Assembly (NCBI GenBank): GCA_021495925.1
Contig: JAKEKT010000059.1
Coordinates: forward strand, 124,001 to 188,000
DNA from: Diplodia intermedia
Lineage: Eukaryota > Ascomycota > Dothideomycetes > Botryosphaeriales > Botryosphaeriaceae
Direction of reading: 5' to 3'
Length of the DNA: 64,000 bases
A model generated the notes under the pieces. That model saw only the letters and a list, made by a program, of their open reading frames with translations. It was not told the DNA's origin and searched no databases. The position numbers were made by a program, and so were the translations under genes. Position 1 is the stretch's first letter; every line of letters begins with the position of its first letter. Positions 21,831 to 31,740 of the stretch are shown piece after piece.

Positions 21831-22832
21831 ATGTTCCGCGGCCCTGCATATACTGGCCGCTCCAAGGCCACGCCAACCACCACCTGCCAGAAGTGCCTGA
21901 AAAAAGATATGCGAATCCCCGCCCGTCTTCGCTGGCCCGACTGACGCCTCTCCACGCCACTACAGCTATGAGTGTAAGGCCTCCGCTCAAGAGCGCCCGT
22001 ACGTGAGCCGGCCCAGCCGTACCCAACAGCTCTTCAACCCAAAGCTCAAGCCGCAACTCACGAGCGACGTGCCGAATGACCTGCTCCGAAAGTACGTGAG
22101 CTTCAGCCCCTACTCCCGGACGAATGGCTCTGACATGCTGGCAGGAAGGGCGTTGCGGACGAAACACTAGCAAGCAAGGCCGACGAGAGGGGCCGCAAGC
22201 ACAGCCGTGAGGACGAGGACCTACAACACCGGCCCCGGAAGCGCTCCCGTTCTGCATCAGCCTACTCTTCCTCGTCCGTGCCAACCATTTCGACGAACCG
22301 CTCCCCCTCGCGCTCCCCACCACCAGCCCGACAGGAAGCGTCAAAGCGCTCCAGGCGCTCCCCGGCCGGCGACGACCGCAAGCGCAGGCGCCGCTCGGTG
22401 AGCTCCTCGGCGGGCTCCTACCACTCCGATAGAGACGACAGACCACGAGCAAAAGAGCGGAATACTCGGAGAAGACGGAGCTCGTTCAGTCCTGGAGAAC
22501 GCGGCAGGCCACGGAGTCGGTCATTCGTGTCCAATCACAATGACGCCTCTAGAAGCGGGAGCCGCCGCCGGAGCCCCAGCCGTGACTTTGAAAGATCAAT
22601 CTCTCCGTACAGTCAACGCGCGAGGGTCCCTCGCCTGAGCCCTCGCCGTCCTCGGTCGCGCAGCCCACGAAGGCGCGCCAATCCTGAGCTCAACGGACCT
22701 CCTTCCGACAGGCCTCATCGGCCGCCCCCGGACAATGCTGGCCCACCGCCGTCAAGCAACAGGGAGAGGAGCTTAAGTCCTTACAGCAAGCGCCTTGCCT
22801 TAACTCAGTCAATGAAGACGGGCGGAAGGTAG
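21831..22832 (+). CDS. CCHC zinc-knuckle protein with RS-rich tail (ZCCHC10-like)
   Basis: Three exons: 21831-21906, 21956-22091 and 22145-22832, giving 299 aa. Residues 19-32 form a perfect CCHC zinc knuckle (C19-x2-C22-x4-H27-x4-C32; CQKCLKKGHYSYEC), a single-stranded RNA-binding fold. Next comes a conserved stretch ERPYVSRPSRTQQLFNPKLK and VPNDLLRKKGVADE. From about residue 85 the protein is dominated by Arg, Ser and Pro with many RS/SR dipeptides, resembling the RS tails of splicing regulators, and probably acts in nuclear mRNA processing. Intron 2 is a normal GTACGT-GCAG intron. Intron 1 is unusual: the frame that restores the zinc knuckle requires AT at the donor and AC at the acceptor. 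The last exon runs open to TAG at 22830-22832. The family label rests on the knuckle and following motif, and the detailed role is inference. Confidence 0.85.
21907..21955 (+). other. Putative AT-AC intron inside the zinc knuckle
   Basis: 49 nt, donor AAAAAAG|ATATGCG, branch-like CGACTGACG and acceptor CTCCAC|GCCAC. Joining the flanks gives G|GC, the glycine of KKGHYSYEC, and completes CCHC. No GT-AG or GC-AG pair nearby restores the reading frame. The donor lacks the ATATCCTT consensus of U12 introns, so a U2-type AT-AC intron seems more likely. Confidence 0.75.
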
Positions 22833-23628
22833 ATTATGGTAGAAACGGAGTGATTGTTATCAATCGGAGCATAGCGTTGGGCTTTAACCCTTTGCCGGAC
22901 GGGAATGGCAGCCTTGGCGGATATGACCTTACGAGCATCCCAAAGAATGATTGGGACGCCAGTCCCCTCAAGATGCGTGTGCTTCTCTTTTCTGGTTCCG
23001 TGGATTGCTTATCAGTGCAGACCTGCTGGTAGCAAGGAGCTAGCTCTGCAGTACGTCCTGAGCGAGTTCGGTTCGGTCACAGAAGCTCCGAGGTGTTCTT
23101 CTAGATACCCATTGTATTTCAAGTCTATACATACAAACGCTTCTCCTAATGTCTGAAAAGGCGAGGTGTCACTTCCACCGTAAAAGCCTTTGGGAGAGAA
23201 CAAAATAACAGAAGTTGGTCTCCCAACTGGAAGCAATCCAAGCATGACTTGCCTCCCGAAGTTCATGCAGCATGAATTTGCTTGTGGGTCAATTTGACTT
23301 TCTCGTTTGTCCCTGCTGGCTGTGCCATGCTCTGTGAATTATTGAGATTGGACAATGTCCATAGTCTGCCCTGAACCCCATGGCCTTTCACTTACTTGAG
23401 CCGGGATTGTTTTACCACTTTCTAAGGCCAGCACCGCCAATCTCTCGGTTTCGCGCGTGCAGGGCTCAGAAATGTAGCTCGCCGATGGTGCGGAATGACT
23501 GCGCAGAAGTCTCTGGTCCATCAAGGAAAGCCAACCCCGTGCTCGGTTGATTCATGAACAAATCCATTCAGCCAGCCCTGCACGACTTTCCTGTAGCGCC
23601 ATAACGCCTCGATAGCCCGCCTCCCAAT
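22833..23628. other. Intergenic: 3' flanks of convergent genes
   Basis: 796 bp between the ends of the zinc-knuckle gene (+) and Cwf18 (-). No gene, RNA or repeat is recognised. Confidence 0.45.
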
Positions 23629-24261
23629 TCATACCAACTCTTCATCTCCCATCTCCCTCTCTCTGTCTGCCTCGTCCTCTCTCTCCCTTTCGCGCATGGC
23701 CTCAGCCAGCATCGCGCCCTCCATACCAACTACCTCGCCGTCCTTATCTGTAGGCTCAAGCTCGCCGGTGCTCGCGCCAGCCTTCTTCCTGGCCTCCTTC
23801 TGGGCATGTTCGATCCTCTCCCTCACCAAGCGGGCAATGGCGTTCTCCGTCCTCACGTTCAGCACCTCCAACTTCTTGTCCAGATCGCGCTTCAAATCCC
23901 AATTTGGCTTCTTCGGCTGAAGCTTAAACAGGTCCAGTGGCTTGTCAGCAGCCTCGGCAGCAGCAGCTTCGGCCTTGGTGCGCTCGGCCAGCTCGGCAGC
24001 CTTCGCCTCCAGCGTCACTTGGTTCTCGGCCGGGTTGAGCTCGAAGCCCAGCCTGGGTCCTTTTGTTTCGGCATCGAAGTTGCGGCCGGAGAGGTAAAGC
24101 CTGGAAACATCCGGGGTGGACGAGTTTTCGCGATCGTCTTCTTGCGCGCTGGGCTCGATGTCGGACGGGTCGTCGGGTGCCTTGCGCTTGAGCGATTTGA
24201 GCTTGGCGAGACGTGCCTTGCGCTCGTCGGCGGCAGCACTGAGAGAGGCGTGTGTAGACAT
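23629..24261 (-). CDS. cwf18: Pre-mRNA-splicing factor Cwf18 (CCDC12 family)
   Basis: A single reverse-strand exon, 210 aa. Cwf18 is a small component of the Prp19/Cdc5-associated spliceosome. The start at 24259-24261 gives MSTHASLSAAADERKARLAKLKSLKRK, the expected N-terminal basic helix. The frame is open further upstream to 24441, but that extension is Pro-rich and overlaps the neighbouring promoter. The family core follows: SRLYLSGRNFDAETKGPRLG (about 92-111), an Ala/Glu helix, KPLDLFKLQPKKPNWDLKRD and LDKKLEVLNVRTENAIARLVRERI (about 145-190). The C-terminus is acidic/basic and charged (REREREDEADREREMGDEEL). It shares a 200-bp promoter with the divergent PPR gene. Confidence 0.93.
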   Translation of the reverse strand: MSTHASLSAAADERKARLAKLKSLKRKAPDDPSDIEPSAQEDDRENSSTPDVSRLYLSGRNFDAETKGPRLGFELNPAENQVTLEAKAAELAERTKAEAAAAEAADKPLDLFKLQPKKPNWDLKRDLDKKLEVLNVRTENAIARLVRERIEHAQKEARKKAGASTGELEPTDKDGEVVGMEGAMLAEAMREREREDEADREREMGDEELV

Positions 24262-24461
24262 GGATACGACAGGACGCGTGTGCTGGGAGCTTTGGCGCGG
24301 GCTAAGGCCGACGTGAAGGGGATCGTTTGTTGGGGTTGTCGGCGAAGTTGGCGCGGGTGGCGGAGGAGGGAAGCTCTGGCTCCAAAATTTCGGACCCCCG
24401 GCGCTGCCTGCTCTCTTTTCCCTTCTCTCATCTCCAGCCATGCCCAGATGACGCCCACCCC
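24262..24461. promoter_or_regulatory. Compact bidirectional promoter, Cwf18 / PPR
   Basis: Only 200 bp separate the two start codons, so both leaders and core promoters are packed here and co-expression is plausible. The 50 bases before 24462 are pyrimidine-rich (CTCTTTTCCCTTCTCTCATC). Co-regulation is inference from spacing. Confidence 0.6.
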
Positions 24462-26903
24462 ATGCCCAGCAATCCGATCGCCCACTATGCGGGGACCATC
24501 AGAGGCAATGTGCTGCCTGCGCTGCCCATCCTCGCCTCTCGCGCCGTTGAGGAGACCCGCGGGGTGAGCCGTCGCGCTGGACCCGCGGTGACACGCCTGT
24601 ACCAACAGCGCCCCATCGACAACGGCAGCGTGAGATCCCACGCCTCTCGACGACCCTTTGCGACCTTTGCCTCTCCCAAACCCCTCGCTCCCGCTTCCTC
24701 ACGACCGCAATGTCCCAGATCACGGCCATTCTTTCGCCGTCCGGAAAGTCGCTCCTACTCTACGTCTGAGGAGGACTACTTGGTCGAGGAGGATGACGAG
24801 AAGGCTATCCTGCAGGGAATCCCATCTGACGGGCTGCCGTTGGAAGATGCGCAGCTGTATGCCCTGATGAACCCCGAGTTCAGATATTTGCGCCGGGTAG
24901 CCTTTTTGTTTACCTCTCAAGGAGCCACGCCCACTGAGGATGTCAAGCAGCTCCTCAAGAGGGCCGCTGCCCTGCCTCCCCTTGATGAACTCCCCCAGCA
25001 GGATGTATGGTGGATCAAAAAGTTCGCCCAGCTCAATGCCGTCCACGATGCCAGGCTACCTGTGGATCTGCGGACGTCTCGGCTGGAAATCAACGCCTTT
25101 ACAGAACAGGCTGTGAAGCAACTTCTAAGTCGTGGGCGAGATGCAGTTTCTATCGGCCATGCTTGGATATCCAGCATGCGTAGCAACTATTGTCCTGAAG
25201 GAAAGAGGAACATTTGGTGCGAGATGATGCTGTGGTTGCTCTACAATGATCAAGGCGCGGTCCTACCGGCCCTGGAAGCCACAAGCAGAGGACGGAAAGC
25301 ACCTGACTATGTTGTTGCTGATATCCTGGAGCAGTTCATCAGCAACCATTTCCAACAGGCTGAACATGACCAGCTCCAGATTCCTCCTGACCTCCTATCC
25401 ACTCTGGCTCGTCTTCTGGGGCAGAACTCCTTCCTTGGCCATGCGCTGTCTCAGAAATTCGTGTATCTCACTTTGGCTCACTGCTCTCTTGAGCAAGGTA
25501 CTACGTTCTGGGACCTGCTCCAGGCGGCCCGGTTTAGAGCTTCGTGGCACACGTTATACCAAATTGCCTACTTTTTTGGCAGACATGGCGAGTACAACAA
25601 GGCTCTGGAAGTACTACGAAAGCCTATCGAGCTTGGGGCTCCTCCCACGCATCCGGCTTTCCTGGCCACTTGTGCGCAAATACTCCGAAACAGTGTTGCC
25701 AAAGCAGAAGCCTACAGTGCCACCACCCAAATTCTGTCGGACCTTGTCAGCATGGGTGTTTCCTTCAACATTTACCTATACACGGTGACGATGCATAACG
25801 CGGTTGATTGTGGCGATCTACAGTCAGCTTTTACCGTGTATCGGCTCATGCAGGAGAACGGGGTCGAGCCGAACGACTATACGTACACCGTCTTGTTGAA
25901 GGGCCTCAAGGACAACGCAGCTCCTGAATTGCTTCGGTCTGTTATGAGAGACGCAGAGCGAAGTCTCCCAAATCTGCAAAGGCCCCAGATCGTTGCTACA
26001 GATATTCTCCACTGTGTCTACCTCCACCATTTTGAGCCGGCCTGTACAACGGCCACTTTTGCCAATTTGGCCAGGACCTACTGCGAATACTTCAACCCGT
26101 CAGCTCTGATCAAATTGGGCGTGCCCGCTCAGTTCTTTGGTGGCTCTGCCGAAGCCACTGATCGAACTGGCATGAAGTCTCCTCCCGCAGCTCTCGGAAT
26201 CATGCTCACAGCTTACCTAAAACTCGTCTCTCAACATAACCCGGAGGAGGTGGTCCGCCTTTATCGTGTTTTCCATGGCCAGACCCAACATTCTGGTGAT
26301 CACGGCCTCGCAACACTTGGACAAAGCGACTACTTCTTCAATTCCTTCCTCCTCGCGCTAGGTCAGAATGCCGAGACGCTCCCAATGGTACCCGAGGTTT
26401 TGTGGCAAATGAGCGATCCGCGCCTACATTCTAAGCCGATTACCTCCAAGTATACGTGGGATATTTTGGTTAATGCGTTCATGCGGCACAATCGGCCGGA
26501 GGCTGCGGAACGTGTGTTAGACGTCATGAGCAAGCACGGTCAGCAACCAAACGATGTCACTTGGAACTCGCTTGTTCGATGGTACGCTCGACGAAAAGAC
26601 GTCGACCGTGTTTTGGACACAATACGACGTATGCAGATTCAGCGGGTGAACCTAAGCGTTACGTCTTTACGCACTCTTGGTAGACTACCGGAGAGTGATA
26701 GACTGTCCAGGGGCCTACAGGAGCTCGACGACTTGCGTCGCAGGCCGCCACATAAGCAAGCCAACGAAGAGCAGGATTACCTTGTCCCGGATGACTATCA
26801 AGAATCATTGGCTTGGCAGAACATTGATGAGGAGGACTTCATCAGAGACGACGCGCAACGGATTGAAAAGGCACCAGTTGAGCACGAGCAAAACAACCGC
26901 TGA
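24462..26903 (+). CDS. Mitochondrial pentatricopeptide-repeat (PPR) protein
   Basis: Single exon, 813 aa, from ATG 24462 to TGA 26903. Residues 1-105 are Arg/Ser/Ala/Pro-rich with almost no acids and end in FFRRPESRSYSTS, a classical matrix-targeting presequence with a processing-type RSYS site. The body is all-helical. PPR-like repeats are clearest at about 437-505 (MHNAVDCGDLQSAFTVYRLM, then NGVEPNDYTYTVLLKGLKD) and 663-745 (YTWDILVNAFMRHNRPEAAE, then QQPNDVTWNSLVRWYARRKD). PPR proteins bind organellar RNA and act in its stability, processing or translation. I cannot tie this one to a named yeast factor. The frame is open 45 codons upstream of 24462, but without an ATG, and this ATG begins the presequence. 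The tail is acidic. Confidence 0.88.
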   Translation: MPSNPIAHYAGTIRGNVLPALPILASRAVEETRGVSRRAGPAVTRLYQQRPIDNGSVRSHASRRPFATFASPKPLAPASSRPQCPRSRPFFRRPESRSYSTSEEDYLVEEDDEKAILQGIPSDGLPLEDAQLYALMNPEFRYLRRVAFLFTSQGATPTEDVKQLLKRAAALPPLDELPQQDVWWIKKFAQLNAVHDARLPVDLRTSRLEINAFTEQAVKQLLSRGRDAVSIGHAWISSMRSNYCPEGKRNIWCEMMLWLLYNDQGAVLPALEATSRGRKAPDYVVADILEQFISNHFQQAEHDQLQIPPDLLSTLARLLGQNSFLGHALSQKFVYLTLAHCSLEQGTTFWDLLQAARFRASWHTLYQIAYFFGRHGEYNKALEVLRKPIELGAPPTHPAFLATCAQILRNSVAKAEAYSATTQILSDLVSMGVSFNIYLYTVTMHNAVDCGDLQSAFTVYRLMQENGVEPNDYTYTVLLKGLKDNAAPELLRSVMRDAERSLPNLQRPQIVATDILHCVYLHHFEPACTTATFANLARTYCEYFNPSALIKLGVPAQFFGGSAEATDRTGMKSPPAALGIMLTAYLKLVSQHNPEEVVRLYRVFHGQTQHSGDHGLATLGQSDYFFNSFLLALGQNAETLPMVPEVLWQMSDPRLHSKPITSKYTWDILVNAFMRHNRPEAAERVLDVMSKHGQQPNDVTWNSLVRWYARRKDVDRVLDTIRRMQIQRVNLSVTSLRTLGRLPESDRLSRGLQELDDLRRRPPHKQANEEQDYLVPDDYQESLAWQNIDEEDFIRDDAQRIEKAPVEHEQNNR

Positions 26904-29289
26904 GTTCCTCCTCAATCCCGCCACTTCAAGTATCTGAAGTGAACGAACACAGTTTGATCACGGGCGATCCCTTTCTGAGACGTCACATTTTTTCAATCGC
27001 GCTCCAGAACCCCGTGTCGGGGAAGCGGCACGATAGCCCGCGAACATTGTCCAGCAAACTTTATCTCAAGTACGTGACTCGTATTTTTATTCTATTTCCA
27101 AGCAAAAACAGACGGACGGCCTCTAGCCGGTACCGTGAGCCATTTCCTGAGCTGCGGCACATAGTCCCCACATTCGGAACTCGACATCTGCTCCATCCGG
27201 TCCCCGTCCAAATGCGCATCTACCTGCAGGCTACCGGGCGGTGGCTTTTGCTCGGGGGCGACTTGACAAGAATTGTCCAGGCGCCATCTCCTGGTTATTT
27301 TTTTTTCCCTTGCTCTTTTACGTTCTGGGATCAGCACTGTCGGAAGGCCTACCGTCTCACCCGAGTCGTGAGGGGATAGCCGGGACAGACGAAGATCCCT
27401 AGCGTTCAGGGGTTCCACCAGCCCGTCCAGAAGTCTTGCACAAAGTGACGATCCAGCTCGGGGAAGGTGGACATGGCAAACGATTCGTCTTCGCACCATT
27501 AAGAACGGCGCGACGCTCGAGCCATTCCTGACTTGAAGCCACTCCAGCCGTGTCGCGGCAATGACGACTACATGCTGCCGCGGCAATAGTAATGTTTTCT
27601 ATTATTACCTCAATCTTTGCTCTGCCTTGGCCAGAGACACTGGTGGGTGGAAAGTGCACCCTTGAAATGGACCGCATCACATCACAATCACATCACGTAC
27701 AATAGAATAGCCTCTCGTTGCTCAAGAGGGACTGAAAATAGACTTTGAAGATTGTACTCTAGCATTGCTATTGGCCATATTCTGCTTTCCAGGGACAAAA
27801 GCCCAGGTTTGTCGGAGTTTCCAGAACGGCCTCCTTGCTCGCTCAGCGCCGCGCATCACGCGTTCTCGTCTCTTCCTATCCCTCTCCTCTGCTTTTCCTT
27901 TTCCTTTTCGTAATCGGGAAACCACTCGAGAAACTAGCCCCTCGGCAGTCCATCACGACGATACCAAGCATTTAGGTGGTGCCCGCGAGCAATGGACCAC
28001 CAGGGTCGCGGAAAGCCAGCACCCTCCAATCTCACAGGGACCACAGGCTAGCTTCTCTTTTAGAACCTCTGCCTTCCCATCGTGTCGGATGATTTAATAT
28101 GCTAGGGGCGTCGATCATCCCGAGGCGATGGAACGTTTGATATCCAGGCAACCAGGGACGGCGAGCCGATGACTAGTCCCTTCCCTTCCCCTTCTCTTGA
28201 CCTTCCCAGGCCCTTAATCCGGGCTGCCGTGTCCTTCACGCCTCGCCCATGCCCGCTTGAGTCCTTTCGGGCTTCGTATCCAACGATGCGTTCCCTTAGC
28301 GCCGGGCCCGGTGCGATTAGCGAATGGGACCGGCGAACGCCACGCAAATAAAGGACAGTAGGAATCCGAGCATGAAGGGGCGGGCAAGAAATAAGATGCG
28401 ACTCAAGACACCAGACGCCAGACGCCGCCGCCGTCGCGATTGTTCTCGCATCGCGCTCGTCGGGCTCGGCTGCAATAACAATGCGTGCGAAAATGCGAAA
28501 AGCCACCACCCCCTCCCCCATCGGACGCAGGGCGCAGGTGCATGGCCCGGCGGCAGCGCCGCGACGCCGCCGCGGCTGCGACGGCAGGCGCCCCCAAGCC
28601 GGTTTCTTTCAATATTCTTCTCTTGATCGGCGGTAGTTGGAAGCAGATCCCGCGTTGGCGTTGGTGCTAGAGGTAGCCTGCCGCCAAGGGACAGCTACTC
28701 CGTGACGGCACTTCTAGCGAGGCCTCTTGGCTGAGGCGCAGGGCATGGTGTGAGCGAAGCAAAGGACAGGAAAAGGAGAGAGGGGAGATTAATGGCTTCG
28801 ATTCAAGGCTCTAGAAGGCCGCCTCCGGTGCGAGTCGCCATCTGTATCAAACACCAAAGGGGCCGTGGGTGCACGCGAGCGTGCGAGCAGGCCAAGAGCA
28901 CGAGCAGTCGCTTCTTTTCTGTTCACCCAACCGCACTGGAAATCTCCGCGCCTCTTGCGCACGTCGGTGCTTCCCTTATTTTCTCTCTGGGCCGTCCCTG
29001 CAACGTTACCCTGATGCGTAACGCCATGTGCAGGGGCCCGAGGGCAACGAACACGCGCAAAGGGACGTCGCACTTTCCAGACGTCGGCCTACGGCGGGCT
29101 GTGGACAGCATTGCGATGCGGACGCGGCGGTTCCGCGTATAAAGGACTAAGCGAGTTGGGGTCCCTTGGGCACACGCGGCGGCCCGGAATAGAGTTGGTG
29201 CGTAGCTAAGGGATTCGTGCCGTAGTTATCCTGTTTTTCGTTATCCGCGCATTAGCGACAGCCGAGACTTCGTTTTACGGGCGGCCCCT
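26904..29289. other. Gene-free stretch left of the AT-rich island
   Basis: 2.4 kb of ordinary base composition after the PPR gene. CpA and TpG are common, so RIP has not spread here. Open frames are short, overlap on both strands and show no family resemblance. A string of ATCACATCAC-like short repeats lies near 27,675-27,700. No RNA gene is recognised. Confidence 0.45.
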
Positions 29290-29725
29290 AGTAAAATTAG
29301 TCGCTTCTATCTAGATTAGTCTTCGCCTAGGCCATGCTATAAAAAACGCGAAACTAACGCGATTCTTATATATATTCTATAACTCTATTTAGATTTTATA
29401 GTATTAAGCTTCTACTACTATTACTTATAATATTATACGATAATAATACTCTTATTCTAGCGTTTATTAGAGCCGTCGTAATACTACTTAAGATAATAGT
29501 TAAGAAAAGATATAAGTCTTATAAGTAATAAAGTAATAACTTTATTTAGTAATACTTTAGCTTTATCTTCTAGCTAAATAATATTTTTTATAAGAATATT
29601 TAGATAATATTTTAATATATTCTCTTAAAGTAATATATTATATATTAAGCGTAATATTAATTATTAAATAGATTTACTTATAATAAGATTTACTATCTTA
29701 TATTTACTTTTAGTATTAATACGAC
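29290..29725. repeat. Left flank: older RIP-altered DNA
   Basis: AT-rich DNA outside the LTR element. Its last five bases (ACGAC, 29,721-29,725) are the left copy of the element's target duplication, so this segment was contiguous with 50,229 onward before insertion. Its identity is not recognised. Confidence 0.6.
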
Positions 29726-30521
29726 TATAATAATAAACTTCTTTTACTAAGCTTTAAAGTTACTTAGTAGATAGATTAAACTAAAGAGTTTATCTTAAAA
29801 AGATAAGAGAGAAATAATAATAATTAAATAAGAAAGTATTACGTAATTATATAATATATAATAAGTCGATTACCTCTAAATTAATAGAGTTTAAATTTAG
29901 AACTTTAAATTAACTACGAAGAATTAAGATACTAGCTAAGAAAGTATATCTATATACTATAGAAAAGCTAGTTATAATCTAATATTTAGTAGTTTAGTTA
30001 TATTAAGACGAATAAACGTCTAAACTATTAGTTTAGTAGTTTAACGTACTAAGTTCTACTAAACTAGTAAACTAGATTATACGTAACTTTAACGCTTTAA
30101 ATAGCTTTTAAGATTTTAACTTTCGGCTTCTAACGCTACTAAGCGATTATAATAATTATCTTACTTATATTTATATCTTCGCGTCTATTTTCTACTTTCT
30201 AGATCTTATATTTCTTACGAAACTATAATTTAACTAGATTATTAAGTTTTTATAGTTCTACTTTTCGTATAAACTTCTTATTATATATAATCTTTTATTC
30301 TTTTTAATTCTTCTATAGACGTTCTTTTTATATAGACTTTAGCTACTATTTAAGTCTAGTTTTATAGGCGCTAAGTTTCTCTACGTCTATTCTTTTCGTA
30401 CGAAATTTCTAGCTATATAACTCTATTATTTATAAGACTCGCTAGCTCTTATAGTACTTTCTTTTATACGGGCTTTTAGTTCTTAAAGTTATAAAGTTCT
30501 TATACTTTAGAATTCGTAATA
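29726..30521 (-). repeat. 3' LTR of the gypsy element
   Basis: Direct repeat of 49,428-50,223 and exactly the same length (796 bp). It begins TATAATAATAAACTT and ends CGTAATA on the + strand. On the element strand the termini are TA...TA, as expected if TG...CA ends were changed by RIP. The differences from the partner that I checked by eye are all transitions. Confidence 0.9.
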
Positions 30522-31740
30522 TTACTTCTTATTTTAAAAATCTTTAACTTAAAGATTTACTAGTTATATATATCTTTTAATTCTTTAATAGTTTTTCTTT
30601 CTCTCTTCTATAAGCTTTATTATATCTTTTAAGCGTTCTCGCGATAAGTCTTCTTATCGTATAAAGCTATTTATTACTACTACTTTTACTTCTATTACGC
30701 GTACTTATTTTAACTACGAAGCTAATAATTATATTTATTACGTAGGTTCTTATTCTTTTTATTATAGAGAGTATATTATATAAGATTCTAGTATATATAA
30801 TATTTAGCGTTTTTTTATAGCGGCTAGTAAGTTTTCTTCTTCTTAATTACTTTCTCTATTAATTAACTAGTAAATCGTCTTCGTCGTTAATAAGAGTAAA
30901 TTCGAGCTAAGAAAAAAACTAAATATAACGTTCTTTAGACTTTTTTAAAGAAGTTAAAGAAGCTTTAGTAGTAAATTAAGAAGTATATTTAGTTAGCTTC
31001 TATTAAGTTATTTTATCTTTATAAATAACGTTATCTACTTAAAGAGCGAGACTTTATTATTCTAGACTAGATTTCTATTACTAAGAATATTACTACTTTA
31101 AAAGAGACGAATCGTATAACGTTAAAGTAATTAGCTACTAGAGAACTTATTAACTCTAAAAATACTAAGAAGAGATAATTACTAAAGCGTTTATATAGTA
31201 ATTTTTTAACTAATACTAGTATAGATTCTACTAGCTCTCTAAGTTTTACTACGCCGTTAAAGTCGTTTAAGTTAATTAACTAGACGCGAACTATATCTTT
31301 ATTTAATTTCGCGGTCTTTCTCTTAAGCGAGACGCTAATATAGAACGTTTAGAGTTTTAATAATAAAATTTTATAATAAAATCTCTATAGTCGTTATAGT
31401 TCTTTAATAGTTTCTAGATACTATTCTAGTTTTTCTTTTATTATAAAAGATATCTAAACTAATCGTTAACGTAGCCGCTATTAAGAATCTTTTCTATAAT
31501 CTAGTCTTTATTTTCGTCGGCTTTTAGATTTTCTAGTACTATTTTCTTCGTTTATTAAACTATTATAGCGTTTTCTAGAGCGGGTTTAAGAAGAGCGATA
31601 TAGAAAACTAAGTATATTTATATTATTTCTAGTAATTTAAGACGAAAATTAATCTTTCTAATCTACTTATTAATTTTAAATAGCTCTATTTTCTTAAAGT
31701 CTAGTTTATTATTCGAATATCTTATTCTAATATTTTTTCT

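Noticed and set aside
21595..22452. 285-codon frame (-) over the zinc-knuckle gene
   Set aside because: Antisense shadow; the + strand gives a perfect CCHC knuckle and a conserved motif across splice sites.
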